IMG/VR virus record: IMGVR_UViG_3300032047_000013
Coordinates: 1 to 60,422 of that record
DNA: 60,422 nucleotides
Strand: one strand, 5' to 3'
Origin: a virus
Each line of letters begins with the position of its first letter. The stretch's first letter is position 1. The notes under the pieces were generated by a model. It made no database searches and was not told where the DNA came from. It was given only the letters and a program-made list of their open reading frames with translations. Positions 13,836-24,050 of this stretch are shown here, in pieces. The position numbers and the translations under genes are program-made.

Positions 13836-16800
13836 TCACTTTCCTTTTAGATTGTTGTAAACCCTGTTGAACTCCATGATAACCTTTCTTTCCTCCTCAA
13901 AAAGCTTTTGCAGCTTAGAGGTTCTCAGAGTGTAGTCCTTTTCTCTTCTCGCTTCTCTTTTAATGGCTCTTAGCTTCTTTAGCTCTCTTTCAGATTTTTT
14001 TAATTGTCTGTCTAGCTTTTTAAGTCCGTCGTATCTGTCTCCTTTGCTGTTTCTCTGAGCCCTGCTTAGCTTCTTGTACTCTCTGCTAAGCTGAACAATT
14101 CCATCCCTTCTGTCAGCATAAAGCTCAAAGTCGTAGTACTTTGATGGCTCCCCGTATAGGGCTCTCATCATTGCAATATCATTGAACTCTACATCTATTG
14201 ATGGGTCAACTGTCTTCGCAGCTACCTTTCTGGTCGCCTCAACACCCCTGGTGATATCCCTTCCCACACCTCCAATAGCGTACTCAAACAAGTACCACAT
14301 TTTGTCTGGGTTGAAATCAACAGATCCAGATACCTCAGAAGACCCTCCTGTTGCCTCATTCATCCACCTAAAGAAACTTTGAACGCTTTCAGGTGATCTA
14401 AACGCCAACTCCGACTCTGGCTTAGGCGCCCCGAATGGTGACTGATCTGCGTGAACCTTTCCCCCGAAGTATGTTTCGTTAGCCAACACGTCAACTATGG
14501 GCTTGAATGGCGTAGGTACGGCACCCTTGCTTATAGATGTAATCAAGTCCTTTGACTGCCCGAAGCTAACTGGTGAGAACGAAGTGAGAATTGAGTTCGT
14601 CATGAACGTAACCCCAGACCAAGGCTTCCTGTGGCCCATAGCCACCTCCGTCATAGACTGACCCATGTTTGCGAATACATTGTACCCGTATGGCATAGGG
14701 ACCTTGATGTAGTTCTCTCCGTCTACCATGATAACCATGGCTCTTTCCTTGACGTAATCTGGAATCTTATTGTAGAACAACTCGTCATCCTCATCTCTGT
14801 CTGATAGAGCTATGTTAAGCATAGTAAGCATGGAGTTGAATAGAACCATGCCCCCAGCAAGCTTCTGAGGCGTAGTAATTCTTTCTCTCCCCTTGCGCGT
14901 CGTACCGTCAGCCTTCTGCTTAGGCTTAAGGGTTCCCATGGATCTAGCAAATCTAGCCGTACCCTGAACGCCAGCGTTGAAGAAGAGGTATACTGCATTG
15001 AGGACTTGTCCGTACTCTCCCTGCTTGTTGAAGTTCACTGTTACGTTCTTAGCAAACTGAGCCGACTTAGATCTGCTCACACCGTTCTTCCTCGCGGCAA
15101 CATACGCGGCCATCCTTACGCTGTTCTCAAAGGCCTCGTTGACACCCTCTACGAACTCGGCAGTGTCGCTAATCTTTCCAAAGAGCTTTTGAGCTACACC
15201 CTTGACTCCTGACTTAGGGTCTGATGTGTCTGATACGATGCCCTCTTGTATTTCCTGAATAGATTTAACGTGACTCCATCCAGTCCTTCCGCCGTCCTCT
15301 TTGAACTCTTCAAAGTACTTCTTGATCAGAGGGTCTGAATCCTTTCCTACAGAGTCTTTAAGGAATGCGCTTAGTGAAGAAGGAACCATCTTCATCATAT
15401 CCTTTACGACCTTCTGTCCGTTCAACACACCTCCCTCAATCTCCGTCTCTGCCGAGGCGTTAAATACAGCGGAGCCTATGTCCCTAACGAAGTTGTTGAT
15501 CGCAAACTCAGGACGCAGGGTAGTGTAAGACCTTCTTAACCAACCAGATAGACCCCTCATGACCTTCAGGAAGGTGTTGGTTTTAGACACCCCCATATCC
15601 CTAAGTGACTGAGCGTGAGATGGATCAGCAAACTGCATAGCCATCTGTTTCCCGTCAACCCTAACACCTACGACGTCCAGGTTGCCTATGCTTCTCTTCT
15701 CCCCCTTCTTCTCTGGATCAAATACACTCCAGACATCCTTGTTTGAATTCTCCTTTATGAGGTTGTATAGAGATTTCATAACCTCGTTCTTCTGACCTCT
15801 TACGTGAGTAGCAGCGTTCATGTGAACCGTTTGGGCGAACAGGTTGATGGCTGGCGTCTTACGGCCTTCTGCCTTCTTTATCCTGCTTCCGCTAACGTGA
15901 AAGCCTGTGCTTCCGCTGGGATATGTGCCTACGTTTTCTCCGCTTTCATCAATGGCAATACCAGCAAGTGGAACGTAATTCTTAAACATGTCCTCAAACG
16001 CATCAATCCGTGCGTCTGTCTCTAGACCGAGCTTCCGCATGGTATTTCTTGTGTCTTGAGCTATGTCTTGAATCTTCTGCCCTGCTTCTTCAAAAGCCTT
16101 AAGCTTTCCAGACTTAGCTATCTCATCAATGATTTCCTGAGCCTCAAGGTCGCTAATACCACTACCGTTGTCAACGCCTTCTCTCTCAAGGAGTAGGGCG
16201 TTTCTCTCAGGTGCGTGAAGGGCATACAGGTAGTCGGTAATGTCTTGCTCTGTGATACCGTTGTCCTTCATTATAGAAGTAATATCACTTACTCTTTCAT
16301 CGAGCTTCTCCAGGGCTGTAGCCGCCTTTCCGTACATGAGCTCCTCGGCCATCTTGAAGTCCTGACTCTCATCAACGGGTCGGCCCTTAGATTTTTCGAC
16401 GTCAGCCTGAATAAGCTCTATCTCTCTGTACTTGTTGGCCATCTTCCGAAGGAAGTTGTCTGTCACCTCTTGAACCCGACTCTTGGATCGCACATCAAAT
16501 GACTTTCCGTCGTGCTCTACTGTTGTCATAGGGTTGGCCTTTGAGAACCTTCCAGCCATCCCGCTGTCAAGCCTACCTCTTATCGAAGACCTTACGGCTT
16601 GTGCAGACTCTTCTGGCTGGAACTTTGGGTCCATCTCTGAAAGATTGGGCCACTCCTGAAGATAAGTGAGGTCCTGTTCAAATCCGTCGATTACAACCTC
16701 GAAGGGGAATGCGCTTTCTGGATTGTTACGAATAAGCACATCGTCTGCGCTTACCACAGGTATTAACTTTGCTGCTACTGCGTGACCTGACTTTGCAGCC

Positions 16801-19800
16801 GCAAGTTCGGCGTCAAGAAACTGAGCCCTAGACAAAGACAAGGAGGGTATAGACTTAAGAGCTCCTCTTTTTCTTGGTGTGGTTTTTCTTGCGTCTATGT
16901 TCAACAACAGCGCCTTCATGAAGTCATTTCTTTTTGAGAAAGAGAGCTCGTTTATACTCTGCACCTCTTTATTTATAACGTTGGAAAGTGTTTCAAATAC
17001 AGCCAGAAGGTTGTTGTTGTCTGGTATGGAGATCTTTAATCCCTTCTCCTTAATCTTCATAACGCCGTTCTTGTAAAGCTTTTCTGCGGTTGCTTGCAGC
17101 TTGTCCTTTCCTCGGCCCTCAATTACTGCTGGGTGACTCTTAAGTCTAAGAAGCACGTTTCTCAACAAATCCGTCCTTTGCTTTGACCCCCCACGTTTAG
17201 AAAAGTCCAATACGTCTTCGACGGCTTCTCTTATTTGCTTTGAAGCCACTGGATCGCTCTCAGCCACCTCCATGATCTGCCTCCAGGTTTGCTCAAAGAC
17301 TTCAGGGTTTCCGTGAACATACTCTTTACCCTGAGTAAAATAGGTGATTACAATTTTTCTGTTTCTGTTCGGAGATGCGTTGTCAGCTCTAATCGCCTTC
17401 TGTATCTTCTTCTTTGTTTCAAGTGCCTGATTTCGGTTTCTGTGAGAAAACAAAACATCGGGCTTAGTTTCTGCAACTCCAGACTTATTAGCGATCCAGC
17501 TTGAGTCGTAAGCCATCGCCACATAAATGGGATTCACCAAGCCCTTGATAAGGCCCTTAAGAGTTCCCATTACAGAGTTTGGTCTCCCCTCCATTGCCTT
17601 AAGCTGCTTCTTTGTTGGCTTCTGCGAAACCACCTCAGAAGGTGCCTTGGCAAATCTTCCCGTGCTTCTTGCGCTCTCTTGCTCTTCAGGATTTTGTTCT
17701 GCGAGCAAAGAGTGCTCTCTTTCGCTTAGGTTGAATAGCTCTGGGTACTTGGCCGTGCTGATCGTATTACCGCGCCCAAGCATATCCTGCATCTCCTCCT
17801 CTGTAATCTCTAGCTCATTGAACAGGTTAATGTTTTCGAGCTGTATCTCTGCTGCCTCAAGCTTAGCCTCTGCAAGCTGCCTCTCAAGACCCAAGGACTT
17901 TCTCACGGGGGCATCCCTTAGGATTTTATCTATAGCTGGAGCAAAGTCAAAGAAGTTGGTGTTTGAGTAATTTGGATTACTCCTCCAAGCATCTCCAGCG
18001 TCTTTTTGTACCTCTGAGGCCTTTTTTCTGATTGCGTCAACTTGGTTGCCCAACTCTAACTTCTTCTCCGTTTGGCGCTCCTGATAAGTGGAGTACCTTC
18101 TCTTAGCCTTTCCAGTTGGACGCTCTTTTGGTTGAGGAAGGATGTACTCCTGTCCATCTATATCAACACGCATCTCAGTAACTCTGTCTGGATATACGTA
18201 TGATCCGTCAGCATTGGTTCCAGCCATACCCCTGTACCAGTTGGCAAAGTGATCGTAGCTGTTGAATGGTCCTGCTGTCTTTGGCCTTCCGTATTCCCCT
18301 TGAGCCACACCGCCAGTTCTTATTACATATTCGTGGCCCTTGTATCTAACTCTAGCTCCTTCCTTTGGCCACTGAGCCTTAGCCATCCTTCCGCTGGCCT
18401 GAGTCTGATCTCCCTGGATATCTACCTGCTTGCCTCTAGTAGCTCTTTCAAGCTTCTTGCCGAGGGCGATAACGTCGTTCTCGCTCTTAATTGTTCCGCC
18501 GAGACCCATGGTGTCAAGAACCTTTTGAGCGGCCTTGATGAACCAATTCTTTTGAGACTTGTACTTTGATGGGTCGTTAGCGTAGTCAATCATGAGGCCC
18601 ATAATGGCCTCTTCCTCAAGCATAGCGGTGTCTTTGCCCTGCTCTCTGGCAGCCTTAGCCATCTGATCGACAGACATTTCAGACGCATCTATATCTCCGT
18701 AATTCTGAAGCCTTTCTCTAAGTATGGCCTCTGCAGCTTTATTCTTCTTCGCCAAAGAGATAAGGCTGTCAAACGTAGCGGCTCTCGTCTTAGAGTCTTG
18801 ACCAATAGCATTAACAAAGGCCTTGTGTGCAAACTCCTCCCTTACGGTGTTTCTTGTTGCCTTTGGACCAAGGTGTATTGTTCCATCTGGAGCCATGTAT
18901 CCATCTATCGGGCCTGCCTCCGCTCTGGTTTGCTCGTCTACGTTCCCAATGGACTCTTGAGTCTTGTGAAACACAACCTTACCCTCCTGCATCGTGTCGC
19001 TCTTGAGGCTTCCCTGAAGAGTCCTTACTTCCTCCGCGATAGTTGTATCTACTGTTTCTGACTCAAGAAGCTTTCCTCCAACATCATCGTTAAGGTCAAA
19101 CTCCTCGAAGTCATCGACAAGCTGCTCCTCTTGTGTTGGTTCTGCCTGCACAGGTTGCTGCTGAGTGTCATCCTCTATGGTAACCTCAGTTGGCTTACCC
19201 TGCTCGTCTGGGATTGCTACAGTCTCTGGCTCCGCCTTTACGCCCAGCAAGTCCCTAAGGTCTCCCTCAAGCTCTGCTTGTTTTGCAGCCGCCTCATTAA
19301 GGTCACCAAACTCTGCAGCCTCTGTAGCTGCTGTTGCTTCTGCGTCTGAGGTTTGCTCTTGAGCTTGACCGACTTCTCCGATAAGTCTTAGTGCCTCCTT
19401 CTTTCTAGCCTTCAAGGTTGCAACCTTTTGAGTTGCTGCTTCTTGAGCTTGAGGCGACTCCGCGTCAATACCTGCCCTCTCTGCAGCCTCATCTACTTCT
19501 GCTTGAGCTTGTTCTATTTCCGAATCAATGCTCTCAAGGGCCTGTGACACTTCGTCACTAAGCGTCTGCTCTTGTGGCTGAGCCTCTTCCGATACATCCT
19601 CCTGAGTCGTCTCTGCTTCAGGTGCAGAAACATCAGCTTCCTCTGACACAGACTCACCTGTTCTTGTTTGATCTTTCTTCGACTCAATGGATTCAATAAG
19701 GGCTCCACCAAAAGCTTCGTCCTCGTTCACCTCAATCTTCATCTTTTGAAGCTGATCGTAGGTGGATGTTGAGACCACATCCTCAAGAGCCTCTTTGGTC

Positions 19801-21203
19801 GTTTCTTGACCATTAAGCCTGTATGTAGGCTTCTTTACGAACGCAGAGGTTATGGCTGTGTTGGCAAGCCCACCTGGGGTTCCAGCAGTAGCCTCCAATA
19901 TGACCTCAACTCCAGACAACTCATCTCCAGCGGCTAGAGTACCAGCGACTTCACCAAGGCCTCCAACAACGCCCTCACCTCCAAGCTCTATAGCTAGTGA
20001 CTTAGCCGTTGTCTTTGTTGACTCAGCTATGACTTTCTCTGCAGTCTTAGCAACAGTTCTTGATCCTTTCGCAAGCTGAGATACTGCAACCCCTCCTACG
20101 AACTCAAAGGCTCCGATAGTAGCTCCTCTAGCTATTGAGGAGTTTCTAATTCTCTTCATTGCATCTTCATTGGACAAGATTTCTCTTAGTCTGTCTGGAG
20201 TAAGGTTTTCTGCACCTCCCGCCTCTTCAGCGAGAGCCTGAGAGAAGTACTGCATTGTCTCCATGGTTGCTCCAGCAGCGCCCATTCCTACTCGAAGAGC
20301 ATAGGGAAGCGCTGCTATGGCTGCGGCGCCCGATCCAACGGGCGTTGCTATAAGACCAGCTGTAGCCGCGCCTGCCTCTACAGTAGCCACGCCAGCTCCG
20401 AAAGCCTTTAATGACTGCTTGTTCAGCATGCTAGTTAGCGATGAAGCCATAACCTCCACCCCAACCCCTGGGTTCTTCGCCATGGCTACAAGAGCCCCCA
20501 GATATTCGTTATCGTACTTTTCTACCTCAGCATTAAAAGACTTCATAGCCTCAGAAGCCCCATGTTTCTTTTGATGATCCTCAGAAGCCTGTAGTGCTTG
20601 GATATACTCTATAGCGTCTTTGTCAGACACCTCTTCCATGTCTCTAAACACATCACCGACTTGACCATTGACCCTAATTTGAGTCATGCCGTCGGCAACC
20701 CCACGAATAGGGTGAGACAAGGCCTCTCCCATCCAACCCATCTCTTCCACGGCCTCAGACAGGGCCATAACCTTGTCTGCAGTTTTTGAGTCTTCTGCTC
20801 TAAAGGCCTCTCCAAAAGCACTCCAACCCTTCTTTACCTCGTCCCAGTTTTGATATATGTCCGCAACGGTCCTTGCCGCCATTCCAATGGGGCTAGAACT
20901 CATCTGCCCAACAGCGCTTACAGCCTCTACAGCGCTAGGTAGTCTACTCTCTGAAGAGTCCGACTTTCCAGAGGGAGCCTGAGAAACTGAAGGAGATACC
21001 CCAGAATCGTCTTTTTTTTTTACAAGAGAGTACTTCGCATCGAACTCCTCACGGCTCTTTGTGTAGAGTCCGTCACGAGTTACAACGCCAAAGACCTTAT
21101 CTCTGTAGGCTGGGTCTGCGTACTGTTCTTGAAAATCCTCAAACGACTTTGTATAGTAGCCCTCTCTTGAGAGAGAGTCGTAAAGCTTCTGTAGTTCTTC
21201 CAT
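13836..21203 (-). CDS. Giant polyvalent internal-virion protein (2455 aa, LPD38-like region)
   Basis: The largest gene of the window. The N-terminus has two tandem Y-Y/L-T-K-S units (EGYYTKSFEDFQEQY and DGLYTKSREEFDAKY, residues 15-60). A long Ala/Gly-rich hydrophobic stretch near 270-310 could insert in a membrane. An acidic low-complexity region (about 500-720) follows, then a segment near 780 (TIHLGPKATRNTVREEFAHKAF) resembling a metallopeptidase box in which HExxH has become EEFAH. Around 1888-1915, RRSYTTLRPEFAINNFVRDIGSAVF is the pattern of large polyvalent protein domain 38. The C-terminus is a basic coiled coil. Multi-domain proteins of this size at the end of the tail module are usually packaged in the head and ejected with the DNA. 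Confidence 0.75.
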   Translation of the reverse strand: MEELQKLYDSLSREGYYTKSFEDFQEQYADPAYRDKVFGVVTRDGLYTKSREEFDAKYSLVKKKDDSGVSPSVSQAPSGKSDSSESRLPSAVEAVSAVGQMSSSPIGMAARTVADIYQNWDEVKKGWSAFGEAFRAEDSKTADKVMALSEAVEEMGWMGEALSHPIRGVADGMTQIRVNGQVGDVFRDMEEVSDKDAIEYIQALQASEDHQKKHGASEAMKSFNAEVEKYDNEYLGALVAMAKNPGVGVEVMASSLTSMLNKQSLKAFGAGVATVEAGAATAGLIATPVGSGAAAIAALPYALRVGMGAAGATMETMQYFSQALAEEAGGAENLTPDRLREILSNEDAMKRIRNSSIARGATIGAFEFVGGVAVSQLAKGSRTVAKTAEKVIAESTKTTAKSLAIELGGEGVVGGLGEVAGTLAAGDELSGVEVILEATAGTPGGLANTAITSAFVKKPTYRLNGQETTKEALEDVVSTSTYDQLQKMKIEVNEDEAFGGALIESIESKKDQTRTGESVSEEADVSAPEAETTQEDVSEEAQPQEQTLSDEVSQALESIDSEIEQAQAEVDEAAERAGIDAESPQAQEAATQKVATLKARKKEALRLIGEVGQAQEQTSDAEATAATEAAEFGDLNEAAAKQAELEGDLRDLLGVKAEPETVAIPDEQGKPTEVTIEDDTQQQPVQAEPTQEEQLVDDFEEFDLNDDVGGKLLESETVDTTIAEEVRTLQGSLKSDTMQEGKVVFHKTQESIGNVDEQTRAEAGPIDGYMAPDGTIHLGPKATRNTVREEFAHKAFVNAIGQDSKTRAATFDSLISLAKKNKAAEAILRERLQNYGDIDASEMSVDQMAKAAREQGKDTAMLEEEAIMGLMIDYANDPSKYKSQKNWFIKAAQKVLDTMGLGGTIKSENDVIALGKKLERATRGKQVDIQGDQTQASGRMAKAQWPKEGARVRYKGHEYVIRTGGVAQGEYGRPKTAGPFNSYDHFANWYRGMAGTNADGSYVYPDRVTEMRVDIDGQEYILPQPKERPTGKAKRRYSTYQERQTEKKLELGNQVDAIRKKASEVQKDAGDAWRSNPNYSNTNFFDFAPAIDKILRDAPVRKSLGLERQLAEAKLEAAEIQLENINLFNELEITEEEMQDMLGRGNTISTAKYPELFNLSEREHSLLAEQNPEEQESARSTGRFAKAPSEVVSQKPTKKQLKAMEGRPNSVMGTLKGLIKGLVNPIYVAMAYDSSWIANKSGVAETKPDVLFSHRNRNQALETKKKIQKAIRADNASPNRNRKIVITYFTQGKEYVHGNPEVFEQTWRQIMEVAESDPVASKQIREAVEDVLDFSKRGGSKQRTDLLRNVLLRLKSHPAVIEGRGKDKLQATAEKLYKNGVMKIKEKGLKISIPDNNNLLAVFETLSNVINKEVQSINELSFSKRNDFMKALLLNIDARKTTPRKRGALKSIPSLSLSRAQFLDAELAAAKSGHAVAAKLIPVVSADDVLIRNNPESAFPFEVVIDGFEQDLTYLQEWPNLSEMDPKFQPEESAQAVRSSIRGRLDSGMAGRFSKANPMTTVEHDGKSFDVRSKSRVQEVTDNFLRKMANKYREIELIQADVEKSKGRPVDESQDFKMAEELMYGKAATALEKLDERVSDITSIMKDNGITEQDITDYLYALHAPERNALLLEREGVDNGSGISDLEAQEIIDEIAKSGKLKAFEEAGQKIQDIAQDTRNTMRKLGLETDARIDAFEDMFKNYVPLAGIAIDESGENVGTYPSGSTGFHVSGSRIKKAEGRKTPAINLFAQTVHMNAATHVRGQKNEVMKSLYNLIKENSNKDVWSVFDPEKKGEKRSIGNLDVVGVRVDGKQMAMQFADPSHAQSLRDMGVSKTNTFLKVMRGLSGWLRRSYTTLRPEFAINNFVRDIGSAVFNASAETEIEGGVLNGQKVVKDMMKMVPSSLSAFLKDSVGKDSDPLIKKYFEEFKEDGGRTGWSHVKSIQEIQEGIVSDTSDPKSGVKGVAQKLFGKISDTAEFVEGVNEAFENSVRMAAYVAARKNGVSRSKSAQFAKNVTVNFNKQGEYGQVLNAVYLFFNAGVQGTARFARSMGTLKPKQKADGTTRKGRERITTPQKLAGGMVLFNSMLTMLNIALSDRDEDDELFYNKIPDYVKERAMVIMVDGENYIKVPMPYGYNVFANMGQSMTEVAMGHRKPWSGVTFMTNSILTSFSPVSFGQSKDLITSISKGAVPTPFKPIVDVLANETYFGGKVHADQSPFGAPKPESELAFRSPESVQSFFRWMNEATGGSSEVSGSVDFNPDKMWYLFEYAIGGVGRDITRGVEATRKVAAKTVDPSIDVEFNDIAMMRALYGEPSKYYDFELYADRRDGIVQLSREYKKLSRAQRNSKGDRYDGLKKLDRQLKKSERELKKLRAIKREARREKDYTLRTSKLQKLFEEERKVIMEFNRVYNNLKGK

Positions 21204-21204
21204 T

Positions 21205-23097
21205 TTAATCTAGTTCGCCGCTATTTCCTGTGGATGTTGATTCTGCTTCTTGCAAGAAGTCCTTATTCATAAGAGCCGCCAATGTAGCGTCTGGGCCGTA
21301 AACCATCTTCAAGTTGTCCTCGATTTGCTTAAGTATTGATGCTGAAGCCCTATCCCCCTCCTTCAACTCAACATCTGGGATGCGGTTTCCTTTATCTGAA
21401 CCTGTTTCGTGATACAGATTTGTTAGTACAATCTTACCTTCGCTAGGGTAGAACAGGATGTCAACGGGCTCTACATTGACCCTACCGCCGTCACCGTCGG
21501 GAACCGTAACCCTTACGTTTGAGTTCTTAAGGGCCGTGAGAGTATACTGGTGACCCGCTGGGGCCTCGTTTGAAATGGCATGATCCTTAATCCAGGACCT
21601 CATTCTTTCTTGCTCTTCTGCGCCCTTTTCTAGATAGAACTTTTCTTCTTCCTTTGTATTGGAGTCTGTGAGGGTCACGACTTCGTCGCCATCCCACGTT
21701 GTGGCACCAGCGCTTATGTGCTTGAGCTCCTCTCCTTCTAGCTGTTCGTTTAGCCTTCTAGCCACCTTCTTGTCGTTGATGGTGTCTGTAACATTTCCGT
21801 TTTCATCTAGCTCAATTCCAAAGTCAACGCTATCAAGTGTCGAGCTAACCCTCTCTTCTATGGGTACGGGCTCTATTCTTGCAGCTGTTCCTAGCTGCCC
21901 ACGGCGCTCAGTTCTTGCTCTTTCGTCTTTTGTTAGCTTACGGGGATCTTTTGGCTTCTCGTTCTCTTTTGCGAACCTAGACGTTTCTCTCCACCTTCTT
22001 CTCGCGTCCTCCATAGCAAGCTCATTCATGCCTTGGTATTCTCCGTTCTCTATGAACTGCTGCCTTTGTTCCTTGCTGAGGTCTGGGAATATGTCATCCA
22101 CGACAACCCTCCTAAACTTCTGAGTTGTAATGTTGTTGTCCCAATACTGATCTGAAATATACTGCTGCTGTTGTTGCTCGGAAAGGTCTCCGACTTTCTT
22201 TGTTACGTATCCATCTTCATTTTCAGGGTCAGAGGGATCGTAAAATGTTATTGGGCTTGCAGGATCAGCGTTAATCAAACTATCCTGAATCCTTTGCGCT
22301 TGATTCTGATACTCGTCTCCATCAGCGACGTCAAAAAGGGTCTGGCTTGCGATGGTCGTCATATCAGGCTGGAAGGTTCTGGCTCCATCCATAACGTGAG
22401 GCATCTGGAAGATATCCATCTCCTCGCCCTCTTGATAGATGGGCATGCCGTTCTCGTCACGTTCTCCAGTATCAATCTTCATGGTGGAGACAAGTTCTCC
22501 GTTCTCATTGATCCTCATCTTGGTTGTGAAGAACCCTCCTTCGTTAACGAAGTCGAGTCTTTCTTGAGCCCAATCAAATTCATCTATAGGATTGCCGTCC
22601 TCATCCATAAGCGCAAATCCGTTCTCTTCGTAGAACTCCCTTGAGTTGCCATTCGTTGCCCGCTGCATTGAGTCCTGCATCGTAAAGCCAGTGCCTGTAG
22701 CGTTATTGTCTCCGTAAGACTGAATGTAATAGTTCTCAGCCGTGTCTATATATGCGTTAAGCTTTGCAAGGTCCTGAGAAAAACCCTCAGGGTTGTCGTA
22801 ATAGCCTCCGCTTTTCCACTTCTGCGCAAGGTGATCTCTGTAGAACGAGATAGCCTCTCTATGCCCATCGTAAACCTTTCCGAGCTTGGCCCCATAGAGC
22901 TGTTCGTTTTGCTTCTGACGCTCGTCCCTAGCAGCCTTTATCCTTCCAGCATACAGCTCGTCCTTAGTGACGGCCTCTTTTACTCCGTCCTGAAGAGTGG
23001 GCTTTCTGAACGTTTGAGCTGGAGCTGGAACCCCAACACCAGCCTGGCTTACCTGCTGCCCGCCTCTTTGAGGCATATATACTATACCCTGTGGCAT
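21205..23097 (-). CDS. Putative internal virion protein (630 aa)
   Basis: Hydrophilic, Gln/Asp/Glu-rich protein that starts at the stop of the upstream gene and ends one base before the giant protein gene begins. Helical segments (KEAVTKDELYAGRIKAARDERQKQNEQLYG) alternate with beta regions that look like repeated acidic turns (ENGELVSTMKIDTGERDENGMPIYQEGEEMDIF). No enzyme motif is seen. Its place between the tail genes and the giant protein is that of podovirus internal-core or ejection proteins. Confidence 0.6.
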   Translation of the reverse strand: MPQGIVYMPQRGGQQVSQAGVGVPAPAQTFRKPTLQDGVKEAVTKDELYAGRIKAARDERQKQNEQLYGAKLGKVYDGHREAISFYRDHLAQKWKSGGYYDNPEGFSQDLAKLNAYIDTAENYYIQSYGDNNATGTGFTMQDSMQRATNGNSREFYEENGFALMDEDGNPIDEFDWAQERLDFVNEGGFFTTKMRINENGELVSTMKIDTGERDENGMPIYQEGEEMDIFQMPHVMDGARTFQPDMTTIASQTLFDVADGDEYQNQAQRIQDSLINADPASPITFYDPSDPENEDGYVTKKVGDLSEQQQQQYISDQYWDNNITTQKFRRVVVDDIFPDLSKEQRQQFIENGEYQGMNELAMEDARRRWRETSRFAKENEKPKDPRKLTKDERARTERRGQLGTAARIEPVPIEERVSSTLDSVDFGIELDENGNVTDTINDKKVARRLNEQLEGEELKHISAGATTWDGDEVVTLTDSNTKEEEKFYLEKGAEEQERMRSWIKDHAISNEAPAGHQYTLTALKNSNVRVTVPDGDGGRVNVEPVDILFYPSEGKIVLTNLYHETGSDKGNRIPDVELKEGDRASASILKQIEDNLKMVYGPDATLAALMNKDFLQEAESTSTGNSGELD

Positions 23098-24005
23098 TAC
23101 TTCTTAAATTGGGGTTCTTTGAAAAGCTTCTTAAGGAAAGTCATGAGTCCTTTCTCGTCTCCGCCTGATATGAGTTTGTCTATGGTCCCTTTTTGATCTG
23201 GATTAAACACTATAACTTCTTCGTCTCCAGTAAACTCAGCCTCCTTGACTCCGCTCTCCTCGTCGACAACGGCCTTCTTGTTTGTTTTGTGAGAGAACTC
23301 ACCGCCAGTCTTAAATCTTCTTGCTGCGTCTAGAGCCGCCTCAACCTTACCCCCCTTCTTCATAGAAGCAACCAGTGGTTCAACAGCACTCAGTCCTACA
23401 TCAAGAGCCATATCTCCAAAAGCCCGCTTCTTAGCCTTCTTAGCCATTCCGAACTGATCTTTTGCCGCCCTCATATCGGCTCTTGAGCCAGTCTTAAGCA
23501 TCTCTGCGGCTGCAATCTCTTTCTGCTTCTGAGCCTCAAAGTTCTCCGTGTTGGCCATGTCAATCTCTGACTCCCTACCAGCTAAAGTTTGGGTAGCCTC
23601 CTGCCTGCCCTGCATGCCCGCAAGAGCGTCCTGTCTAGCCATCTGACCAAAGGCATCACCCTGCATGCTTTGAGCGAGTCTTTGATCTCCTCCGCCTACA
23701 ACTGAGGCCAAGGCTTGCTCCCTAGCTTGAGAGGCAGCGTCTTCTGCCCCTCTACCCATAGCCATATCGTAGGCATCAGTCTCTCTGCTTGAGAGCTTGT
23801 ACTTCTCTGGCTCAAACTCCAGCTTTCCTTCCTTTATGTTTTTAAGAGCCTCACTAGCGATATTCATGTCTCCACGAGATCTACTTCTGTCTTTGGCCGC
23901 CTGCTCCATAACGTCCTTAGCGGCACGTCTTTTCGCAATCATTCCGCGTATGCCACCCGTAAACGCTCCTGCAGCGCCTTGAGCTGATTTTCTAGTTAGT
24001 CCCAT
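23097..24005 (-). CDS. Putative internal virion protein, Ala/Lys-rich (302 aa)
   Basis: The ATG at 24005 (MGLTRKSAQGAAGAFTGGIRGM) is preferred over an in-frame start 66 bases upstream, because a good promoter (TTG-N20-TAACTTTG) lies in between. The protein is Ala/Gln/Lys-rich and helical, with an amphipathic N-terminus and K-x-GGK/TGGE motifs near the end, like small ejection proteins of podoviruses (P22 gp7- or T7 gp14-like by character, not by sequence). Overlaps the next gene by one base. Confidence 0.6.
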   Translation of the reverse strand: MGLTRKSAQGAAGAFTGGIRGMIAKRRAAKDVMEQAAKDRSRSRGDMNIASEALKNIKEGKLEFEPEKYKLSSRETDAYDMAMGRGAEDAASQAREQALASVVGGGDQRLAQSMQGDAFGQMARQDALAGMQGRQEATQTLAGRESEIDMANTENFEAQKQKEIAAAEMLKTGSRADMRAAKDQFGMAKKAKKRAFGDMALDVGLSAVEPLVASMKKGGKVEAALDAARRFKTGGEFSHKTNKKAVVDEESGVKEAEFTGDEEVIVFNPDQKGTIDKLISGGDEKGLMTFLKKLFKEPQFKK

Positions 24006-24019
24006 ATTGTCAGTTTTTA

Positions 24020-24050
24020 CAAAGTTAACGAAATCACATCGAAGAGTCAA
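24020..24050 (-). promoter_or_regulatory. Bacteroidota-type promoter TTG-N20-TAACTTTG
   Basis: On the minus strand TTG (24048-24050) and TAACTTTG (24020-24027) are separated by 20 bases, a full match to the Bacteroidota -33/-7 pattern. It lies across the end of the upstream large tail gene and 14 bases before the ATG at 24005. It would drive the internal-virion genes and fixes their start. Confidence 0.65.
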
